A stretch of DNA of 64,000 nt from Mesostigma viride (lineage: Eukaryota > Streptophyta > Mesostigmatophyceae > Mesostigmatales > Mesostigmataceae): NCBI GenBank assembly GCA_009746045.1, contig RPFO01000068.1, positions 1 to 64,000 on the forward strand. Reading direction: 5' to 3'. The position numbers and the translations under genes were made by a program. The notes under the pieces were generated by a model that was not told the DNA's origin, searched no databases, and worked only from the letters and a program-made list of their open reading frames with translations. Shown in pieces: positions 54,501 through 62,534 of this stretch. The first letter of the stretch is position 1. Each line of letters begins with the position of its first letter.

Positions 54501-57500
54501 GGTGGGGGGGGGTGGGGGGGGGGGGCGGGAAGGGGGGGCGACGCCGTGGTGTGTGTATAAAAAATCTCAAGTGGTTGCAAGCATGTTTGGTGGGCGAGCA
54601 TCAGAAAACTGGTGGAAGGATAGAAGGACAGGAAATGGGGCAAGCAAACTGGCCCAGGTCTTGTGGCCAGCAGCCCAGCTGGAGGGATGAGCGTTTGTTT
54701 GGATCGCGGCTCATCTCGTCTGCCCTTGCATGCGCAACAGCAAGCCAGTGAGCGCAGCTCTCCTCCAGCACACAAGAGAAATGAAGGGGATGGACCAGTA
54801 GGAGTGCAGGCAAGTGCCGAGGAGATATGTGGCACAGCATGGTGACTGCCAGCAGGCAGGATCCCACCGCGCGGTTGAACCCTAAACAGATCCGGTCATG
54901 GTGGGGGGGCGTCCAGAGAACTTGTTCGCTGTTGGGGTGCAAATGTCCGGACATTGTCCATGCACTTGCTTCCATCCTACGTTGATATATTCGCACACAG
55001 CCTATCGCACGTAGCCTATCTCACATAACCATTGATAGATTCGCACATTAGGTTCGCACATGGCCTGTGATCCGGGGGCCCATGTGGTGCCCTTCGTTCC
55101 AGTCTCACTCGATCCGGCGCTCCGCCGTCCTTGATCGCGATTGGCCCTGGGTGCTCTGGGCACCCACCCTGCAGGGAGCCTGGAGATGCCCCCTTCCATG
55201 CAAGGCCACTTTCTCAGAATGACTTTCGCAAATCCACCACATGTTATTAGGCAAGGGCTACCTGGCCAGGGCTCACCGTGAGCAGCACCATACTGGCCTC
55301 CCCACACTAAGTTACGCCGGTACCAGGCCGTCACTCACCCCCACGGTGAGCAGCATGCAGTGCTCGTTCACACTCACTCGATACATCCTGAACAGGCCAA
55401 CCCCACGGCGCGCCTCCCACCTTGAGCAGTACTGGGTGGTGCGGCGGTTTCTTGCTCCTGGCCCCCTTCTTCTTGGGAGGTGCCTCCGCTCCTGCGCCCC
55501 CAGCCGTCCCCGCAGCACCCCCCTGCGCCGCTGCTGGCGAAATGCTGGGCTCCGCCCCCTGGTCCAGTTCCTCCTCGATCAGCGTGGCCAGCACGGGCGC
55601 GAGGTGGGTCTCCATGTTGGGCTTAAAGCCGGCCTCGTTGACCGTGCTGCATTTGGGTTTACATCGGTGTATTGGTGGTTTGGAGCAGGAACATATTTGC
55701 AAGGATGTTTTTGGTGTAGCCGGTGGGGTGGGTTAAGGGACCCGGAAAAAGCCGGCCTCGTCGACCGCGCAGACAGTCCACGAAGGTGCCGTCGACAGCA
55801 GGAGAAGGGGGAGGTTGGGGGGGCGGGGCAGTTGGGTTTGGATTTGGATGGGGGCAGGGAGAAGGAGGTATGTATGTGTGTCTTAGAGTGGAGGTTTTTT
55901 GGGAGACAAATGTACAGGTCAAGGGAAAGGACCAAGGTGCATCGAGGGTGGGGCATGGTCGGGGGGGGGAGATGCGTATTGAGGGGGGGGGCCATGTACA
56001 CACCGGTGGCGGGCAGGACAAAACACGCATGAATCACGCTGCCTGTCATGCTGACCGTGACAGGCTGATGCTACCTACCCGCCATTACAAACCACGCGGG
56101 CGCTGGTTGATGCCTAACGAGCTTCCCTATCCAGACGTGACACTACCATAACAAACAACTCGTTAGTAGGGCATAGTGCGTCAACCATCTGGGTAGCTGC
56201 CAAAAGCATGGAGAGGCCCAGGCTGTTCCCGATGGAGATGCCCAGCACCGCGGCACAGCCGCGGCAAACAACAGATCGCTAGCCACAATTCGTGGCCACA
56301 TTTATAGTAAACAAAAGCATAGCCAGCAGCAGCCAACCGCTGTTGACTCATCGGCCCAGGTGGCACACGCCTACCACCACTACCAGCAAGGGCATGCACA
56401 CGAGTGGGCGTGCAATCTCCACCAGCTGAGTCATGCAACACACTAGTGTACCAGGTCGTACATACAAGCCGCACACGCACCGGTCCAGGTGGATAGCCAG
56501 TGAGGGGATGCGCATGACCGGGCGCGCGATCTTGACCAGTCGGTGGCTCCACTGCTGGCCCCCACCGCTGGCGCCCCCCTGCTTGACCAGCACGCGCCCC
56601 GCCACGCTTAGGTCCCGGTCGAACCAGGTGTACCACAGCCCGCCGCCGTACGTCTGCACGCCCACGCCGATGTAGTCGCCCTGATGATCGGACCGGTGGC
56701 GCGCAAACAGGCATCGAGACAGTGCATTGAGGCTACATGGCGGGACCCTTTGGGGCCCCTTTCGGGCATCACGCGGCATGCGGCACGCGGCCTCGTAAGG
56801 CAACCGCTTCGTTGGCTTGCGATAATGCTGGGCATCGGCACGCATGCTAGCGTGATGGTAGCCTCCGTAGGTGGAAGGTGAACCCGCATCAAGGCTGCAG
56901 AAAGTGCTGGAATCCGTCCATAAAGTGGCAGACTTGAGCAAGTGGCAGAATATATTTGGGCTTCTCAGACCCCGCTGAAGCGCTCCAGAAGTATTCGACA
57001 GTTTATATACTTATCTTATCTGGATTTAATTTATATACTTATCTTATCTGGATTTAATTTATATACTTATCTCATCTGGACTTTCAAATTTGTTTGGACG
57101 TCGAAGACCCCGCTGAACAGCTTTATAAGTAAGCCATAAGGTATTCCGTACAAAAGCTGGGAGTTTTCGCACCCACCGGGTTCTGTGTCGGCCGCCTCTA
57201 CTGCACAGCCACACCACTACACAACCCTGGTATGGGACGAGAGCCATGCGAAGAGTTGGCACGGTCAGTCCCCCTTGAGCAAGAAAAGGGCATGTCACCA
57301 TGACCTTGACCAACAGGCTGCGTGGTGACACGGCCACACAAACTGGAGCTTACCTTTGAATTGGGAGGAGGCGGGCTTGTGCCTCTCACCCGCCCACCTT
57401 TCTGTACGGCGGATGAACGACCCATTTGTGGTGCCGCCGTACCTTGACGAGGGAGGAGACAGGCTTGAGCTTGGGGCACGGGCTGTCAGTGTGGGCGGCG

Positions 57501-60500
57501 ATGATGTTGAAACCGTTGCCCGCTTTGAACCTGCGCACCGGACAAGCGGTCAGCGAGACAGACAAGGGTCATGGAGTGAGGTCAGGGATGAAAGGAAGGC
57601 AGAGGGGGGTGGCAGGGTGCGCGCAAGGCCAGGGATGCGTGGGGGGGGCGTTGGCCCCCTGGAACGCGAGTCACCGCATGACGAGTGGGGAGTATCGTTC
57701 GTTGTTTGCATCTCATAAGTTTGTGTGTTCAACAGCATTTGGGTTTTTGTTTTACTTTCCATTTTTTTCCCCGCCATCCATAGCCAATGTGTTTCCATGA
57801 TTTTCACAATTTGCCTGAGAGTGCTGCTTGCTAAAGCAAACATTTTTCACTGGACTGAGCCATGTTTGTCACCTAATGAATGCATTGATGCTGCTCCTGT
57901 GCAATCATCGTCTCTACTGGAACCCCCAAGGCATTCCAAAGGCTCGCTTCCGCCTGAGTGCAAACACACACATAAGCGTGGCATGCATGTTGCGATGGGA
58001 TGAAGCAGCCACCCATTATGCATCCGGAACTAGTATTGCCACTGGAGGGGTCCACCCCCTGCCAAGTGCGAGTACAGCGATGGTAGACGCGTTAGGGTGG
58101 GACGAGCGAGCGAGGGATGCGTGAACACACAAGCGAGGGAGCGCGGATAGGGAGCAGCGAGCGAGGGATGCGTGAACACACGAGCGAGGGAGCGCGGATA
58201 GGGAACAGCGAGCGAGGGATGCGTGAACACACAAGCGAGGGAGCGCGGATAGGGAACAGCGAAATGAGGTTGCATTAGATCGTGCTGCTAAGGCGCCCAC
58301 CTGCTGCCCAGCGCGAGCGCGGACAGGGTTCCGCGTTTCGAGGGACAAGACAGCCCCACGCAAGCGGTCACGCGCGCAGTTTGGCCGGCGTCCAACTATG
58401 ACGATAACCTGTATAACCATATATAGCGTTCCATTACTCGCCTGCTGCCGAGTGCGAACGCGACAATGGTGGACATGTTGCGCGTGAAGAAGTACTTGCC
58501 GCCGGCACGCACGTCCCAGGGCGCCGACTCGGATAGCGGCTGGTAGCCGGCACGCAGCAGCAGCTGCTTGGCCTCGTCTGTTGCGGGTGCGGTGATAGCA
58601 TTGAGGGCAACCGCGGCAGAGGGCGACGAGGGTGGGCATGTGGTGAGACATGATATGATGTGGGTGAGCTAGAGGGTATGATAAAGTGACCGTAACACTA
58701 GCACGCCCACGCCCTCGTGCACCAATGAGCTATGTATGCCATGGTGTACGGTCGCCTGCTACCGCAGGTTGTCGCCTGTACATATGAGTCCCATTCCTAC
58801 CTCTGGCCTTGGGACGATGGAGTGGCCTCAGACCAATCCCCTCACCCAATCCCCTCACACCATCCCCTCACCGCACCACCTTGCATCGCATCACGTCACC
58901 ACATCACCTGTTCTTGCGCTTCATGAGGTATTCTTGCGCCGGCACTAATTGCCAGACGCTCCCATGCAGTGAGGGATTTAGTTGAGCTGGGGCTTGCTTT
59001 ACAATGCCTGGGGCTCGGCTTCCCATGAACGAAGGAAGAAAGGAAGGAGAGGGCATGAGAGAAGGCCATGAGACAAGGCCAATTCCTTCCGAATTATAAG
59101 GAATAAAGTCCTGCCCCTTGCTTGTTGTGTATCAATTAGGGATGGCAGGTCAACGAATGGAACCCCATGACTGCCTCAAGAAGAGGGAGGGAGGGAGGGA
59201 GGGAGGGAGGGAGGGAGGAGGGAGGGAGGGAGGGAGGGAGGGAGGAGGGAGGGAGGGAGGGAGGGAGGGAGGGAGGGAGGGAGGGAGGGAGGGAGGGAGG
59301 GAGGGAGGAGGGGGAGGGAGGGAGGGAGGGAGGGAGGGAGGGAGGGAGGGAGGGAGGAGGGAGGGGAGGGAGGGAGGGGGAGGGAGGGAGGGAGGGGGAG
59401 GGAGGGAGGAGGGAGGGAGGGAGGGAGGAGGGGGAGGGAGGGGAGGGAGGGAGGGAGGGAGGGAGGGAGGGAGGGAGGAGGAGGGAGGGAGGGAGGGAGG
59501 GAGGGAGGGAGGGAGGGAGGGAGGGAGGGAGGGAGGGAGGAGGGAGGGAGGGAGGGAGGGGGAGGGAGGGAGGGAGGGAGGGAGGGAGGGAGGAGGGAGG
59601 AGGGAGGGAGGGAGGGAGGGAGGGAGGGAGGAGGGAGGGAGGAGGGAGGGAGGGAGGGAGGGAGGAGGAGGGAGGGAGGAGGGAGGGAGGGAGGGAGGGA
59701 GGGAGGGAGGGAGGGAGGGAGGGAGGGAGGGAGGGAGGGAGGGAGGGAGGGAGGGAGGAGGAGGGAGGGAGGGAGGGAGGAGGGAGGGAGGGAGGGAGGG
59801 AGGGAGGGAGGAGGGAGGGAGGGAGGAGGGAGGGAGGGAGGGAGGGAGGGAGGGAGGGAGGGAGGGAGGGAGGAGGGAGGGAGGAGGGAGGGAGGGAGGG
59901 AGGGAGGAGGGAGGAGGGAGGGAGGGAGGGAGGGAGGGAGGGAGGGAGGGAGGAGGGAGGGAGGGAGGGAGGGAGGGAGGGAGGGAGAGGAGGGAGGAGG
60001 GAGGGAGGGAGGGAGGGAGGGAGGAGGGAGGGAGGGAGGGAGGGAGGAGGGAGGGAGGGAGGGAGGGAGGGAGGGAGGAGGGAGGGAGGAGGAGGGAGGG
60101 AGGGAGGGAGGGAGGAGGGAGGGAGGGAGGGAGGAGGAGGGAGGGAGGGAGGGAGGGAGGGAGGAGGGAGGGAGGGAGGGAGGGAGGGAGGGAGGGAGGG
60201 AGGAGGAGGGAGGGAGGGAGGGAGGAGGGAGGGAGGGAGGGAGGGAGGGAGGAGGGAGGGAGGGAGGGAGGGAGGAGGGAGGGAGGAGGGAGGGAGGGAG
60301 GGAGGGAGGGAGGGAGGGAGGGAGGGAGGGAGGGAGGGAGGGAGGGAGGGAGGGAGGGAGGGAGGGAGGGAGGGAGGGAGGAGGAGGGAGGGAGGGAGGG
60401 AGGGAGGGAGGGAGGGAGGGAGGGAGGGAGGGAGGGAGGGAGGGAGGGAGGGAGGGAGGGAGGGAGGGAGGGAGGAGGGAGGGAGGGAGGGAGGGAGGGA

Positions 60501-60975
60501 GGGAGGGAGGGAGGGAGGGAGGGAGGGAGGGAGGGAGGGAGAAATGGCATATGTTACGATGGGGCATGGGGAAGCAGCATTTGACACTATTGGCTGCTGT
60601 GTGCTCCACTATTGGACTGCTACAGTAGCTTCAACATAGAGGGTAGGTGACCAGCGTGCCTGTGGCGTGGAAGGGTGTCCAGGCCGCGTTCAGAAAGTCG
60701 ACCAGATCCGTCACCAAGGGAGGCACCGGACGGCGGCGACCACTGGACTTGGCTGCAGCCTGCGGGGCCACAGGATAGGACACCGCGCCACGAGCTCCGT
60801 CGGGAAGTGAGAAAGGCTCAATAAACAGGGAAACCCCACTTAAACAGGTAAAAGTTTGGCGAATGCAACAGTCTTGCCACACAGTGCCCGCCTTGCAACT
60901 GAATCCTAATTGAAGAAATACAAGAAGGCACCCTTCGGTAGGCTCTTCGAAAAGCACGCAGGGGCGCTGTCTCAT
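45532..60975 (-). CDS. DNPEP: Aspartyl aminopeptidase, peptidase family M18, 10 exons, about 588 aa
   Basis: Exons (minus strand) are 60975-60660, 58577-58442, 57530-57443, 56680-56481, 55646-55421, 54353-54072, 50341-50224, 47471-47290, 46313-46201 and 45637-45532, all in phase. Metal and catalytic positions of M18 are present: AHTDSP (exon 3), SGRLDNL and DHEEVGS (exon 6), [10 protein letters not shown] (exons 7-8) and LSMH (exon 9). The enzyme removes N-terminal Asp and Glu from peptides as a dodecameric cytosolic or vacuolar metallo-enzyme. Introns 1 and 2 need GC donors (GCACGC, GCGAGT); the others are GT-AG. The first exon start is uncertain: the only in-frame ATG gives a 60-residue extension, or a further exon may splice at a CCCCGCAG near 60755. 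Exon 5 carries a Gly/Ala/Lys-rich insert. Most of the 15 kb is repeat-filled intron. Confidence 0.92.
46000..46150 (-). repeat. Two echoes of aminopeptidase exon 9 end, one near-identical
   Basis: 46097-46135 repeats the exon 9 end at 46198-46238 almost base for base, including the donor (CACCTGTGCATGGACAGCTG, then CCCACGTCCACCGTGCG). A weaker copy lies at 46008-46040 (AATGGACAGCTGCGACATGC). Confidence 0.9.
47503..49240. repeat. 33-34 bp minisatellite, about 52 units, aminopeptidase intron 7
   Basis: The unit contains TCATGCGACAACAAGGGAGG followed by T or C, CGTGAAA and a G/C-rich run. Variants are GTGAAAG, GTGAAAC, GTAAAAG, GTACAAG. The array begins about 30 bases upstream of the exon 8 acceptor. 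Confidence 0.95.
49265..49340 (-). repeat. Echo of exon 8 acceptor edge beyond the array
   Basis: GGGGGTGCAGTGCATTCGCA then ATGTCCGC (49296-49325) copies GGGGGTGCACCGCGTGCGCC then ATGTCCGC of exon 8 (47437-47468). The minisatellite thus lies between the exon edge and its echo. Confidence 0.8.
49341..50223. other. Remainder of aminopeptidase intron 7
   Basis: No exon or RNA gene is seen in this unique-looking stretch. The exon 7 donor GTGAGG is at its right end. Confidence 0.5.
50480..53930. repeat. 36-bp minisatellite, about 96 units, aminopeptidase intron 6
   Basis: The unit is GACATGAACACAGCACCCAC followed by TAGCGTACAACCACCC. Most units are exactly 36 bp; some are 30 bp. Four 28-bp units occur near 51732, 52083, 52712 and 53030. 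Because 36 is a multiple of three and the unit lacks stops, long frames are open on both strands ([12 protein letters not shown] and its antisense), but the array is intronic. Variant units are not random: the block ending at 51732 is repeated 351 bp further right. Confidence 0.97.
53945..54012 (-). repeat. Echo of exon 6 donor edge beside the 36-bp array
   Basis: TGCCGAGTTGGATCCGACCT then CTTCATCATCTAACAG (53968-54000) copies the end of exon 6 (54075-54110), including Glu-Glu-Val-Gly-Ser codons. Confidence 0.85.
54400..55420. other. Aminopeptidase intron 5
   Basis: A partial echo of the exon 6 acceptor edge lies at 54440-54465 (CACATCTGGTTGTGCGAGGG), then a G-rich GGGTGG tract to 54540. The rest shows no gene. 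Near 55267 and 55341 weak copies of the exon 5 donor edge (GTGAGCAGCA) occur. Confidence 0.5.
55735..55775 (-). repeat. Echo of exon 5 acceptor edge
   Basis: AAAAGCCGGCCTCGTCGACC (55747-55766) copies AAAGCCGGCCTCGTTGACC at the start of exon 5 (55625-55643). Confidence 0.7.
56340..56425 (-). repeat. Echo of exon 4 donor edge
   Basis: GGCCCAGGTGGCACACGCC, then CAGCAAGGGCATGCACACGA and GTGGGCGTGCAATCTCCACC (56354-56420), copies the end of exon 4 (56481-56540) with gaps. Confidence 0.6.
57340..57420 (-). repeat. Echo of exon 3 donor edge
   Basis: TTACCTTTGAATTGGGAGGA then GGCGGGCTTG (57351-57380) copies TACCTTGACGAGGGAGGAGA then CAGGCTTG at the end of exon 3 (57440-57467). Confidence 0.65.
58050..58340 (-). 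repeat. Two echoes of exon 2 donor edge around a 51-bp minisatellite
   Basis: Copies of the exon 2 end (58440-58475) lie at 58056-58095 (CTGCCAAGTGCGAGTACAGC) and 58299-58330 (CTGCTGCCCAGCGCGAGCG). Between them are about three 51-bp units (58104-58263; GAGGGATGCGTGAACACAC core). Confidence 0.75.
59184..60542. repeat. (GGGA)n/(GGA) microsatellite, about 1.36 kb, aminopeptidase intron 1
   Basis: Almost pure purine on the plus strand: GGGA tetramers interrupted by single GGA trimers at irregular intervals. Open frames in all directions are artefacts. This is in the minus-strand intron, so the transcript would carry about 1.3 kb of polypyrimidine. Confidence 0.97.
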
Positions 60976-61690
60976 TCAGATTGCGGTTAAGCGGGTAACT
61001 AACCCTACCAGTGCCTGCCCCTACGCTTCACTTTCTGAGAATAAGCTGTCATTGAACTTGCGGAAACATCGGACCGCTGTCTGGAGCTCCAAATATAAGT
61101 GTGCATTCGCCTCTTACCTCTCCACTTGAGCAGCATACTTGAGAAAAGGACTTGCGGTGGGCGTTTCTGGTTTCTCCAATTGCTGTTGTTCGTCCATTGT
61201 CCAACCATCGTACTCCTGCCCGGAATGCTTGAGAAAGCCGGGATTTGCGGGGCAGGAGTTTGCGGGAACCGAGAAAGGAGGGCACTAACACTCCAGCCTG
61301 TCGAGCACTCGAGGCCGCAAAAGTCTGCAACGGCAGAACCAACTGGCAAGCTCCAACAGGATGCGCCATTTTTCCGCAGTTAGGCTTTTAACGCAATGCA
61401 CGAAGCTCACGCCTCGAGATGTCAACGTATATGCGCTGGTAGCTTATTGTATCAACCGCGGGATCTGTTGAAAGATTGCATTTTCAAGGCTATCGTGATA
61501 CAACGAGAAAATTTTCTAGCTGTCCAACTGGATTTAATTGGTAGTGCGCCTCTCGCTTGCTTGAGGCCACGAACTCACATTTTCCTAATCTCCATGGCTG
61601 TGTAGTCTGCAATGACCGCCACGTGTCTCCCTGCACCTTTCCGTCAAGCGGCGGGGGCAAGGATGAAGGATGTGCTGTCTACCGTACTGT
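60976..61690. other. Upstream region of the aminopeptidase gene
   Basis: No gene is recognised. A GGGATTTGCGGGGCAGGAGT / CCCGGAATGC patch at 61220-61270 has short repeats. It should contain the aminopeptidase promoter. Confidence 0.4.
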
Positions 61691-61700
61691 TTATATAGCT
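61690..61700 (+). promoter_or_regulatory. TATA element of the 5S rRNA gene
   Basis: TTTATATAGC lies 17-27 bases upstream of the predicted 5S start, the usual place of the TATATA element of green-plant 5S genes. Confidence 0.6.
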
Positions 61701-61716
61701 TGGATACTGCGCGGTA

Positions 61717-61842
61717 GGTATGATTCGTTCATACCAGGCAGAACACACCGCATCCCATCAGACCTGCGAAGTTAAGCTGCCTTGGGCCAGTTTAGTAGTG
61801 TGATCGGTGACGGCACGCGAATCCCTGGTGACGAATTGTACT
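61717..61842 (+). rRNA. rrn5: 5S ribosomal RNA gene (single, dispersed)
   Basis: The stretch contains the near-universal 5S core CATCCCATCAGACCTGCGAA followed by GTTAAGCTGCCTTGGGCC, then TAGTAGTGTGATCGGTGAC. The ends pair into helix I: GTATGATTCG with CGAATTGTAC. A TATA element lies upstream and CTTTT, a Pol III terminator, follows directly. Length is about 125 nt, slightly over the usual 119-121, and the loop D/E segment (CGGCACGCGAATCCCTGG) is divergent. It could therefore be a diverged copy or 5S-derived SINE head, though no tail is visible. Confidence 0.75.
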
Positions 61843-62068
61843 CTTTTGAATGCCTTTTCGGCAATTTCCAACCCATTTTGACTGATTTTGCTTGCTGCAG
61901 TCAACATGGGTCACAAGTTTTTACAATCCTATCTGCGAACAAAGAAAAAAAATCGTTCTTGACTCTTTATGCACTCATCTGTTCCCTCTAGTTACTATAT
62001 CAAGGAGACAACCTTATAAAGGAGATATCAAGTAACGTGCGTGTTTGCAACTTGCCAGTTGAAACTCT

Positions 62069-62254
62069 AGGGCGGAGCCAATTTTGGGAAAAACCTCACC
62101 CATTGCTTGCAAATTAGGGACAAATTCGGTGGATGGATGGATGGATTGACGGATTTTCATCCCCTATTCCTAGGAATGTTTTCTCACGTGTACGGCCTTA
62201 TAAGCTTCGCCAATTCTGGCGAACCTAACGATTCTTCCGAAAATTGGCTCCGCC
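62069..62254. mobile_element. MITE-like element, copy 2
   Basis: 186 bp with the same terminal inverted repeats as 24196-24396, one of them decayed (GGCGGAGCCAATTTTGGGAA). Interior contains a GGAT microsatellite and the shared CACGTGTACGGCCTTATAAG segment. Confidence 0.7.
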
Positions 62255-62534
62255 AGATAAATAAACTCGTGCTCCCGTTGGCGGGGGAGTCACGGAGCAT
62301 TCCTATCGGTCTAAGTTGTCTACAAAACAATCCTATTCTATCTAATCTACAGTCGACACGCCGGCGACCCCAAACACGACGGAGACGACGCATATCCGCC
62401 CGGAAAGAAAGACTCCATGCGTTGACAAGCATGAACCCCAATCGCCACCCTCCCCCTCCCCCACCCCACCCCACCCCCACCCCCACCTCCAACACTACCG
62501 TCGTCCACCCCCACCCCCACCCCCACCCCCCCGC

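Noticed and set aside
59184-60542. Several frames of more than 460 codons (Arg-Glu-Gly or Pro-Ser rich)
   Set aside because: Pure microsatellite translation, open in several frames at once and intronic.
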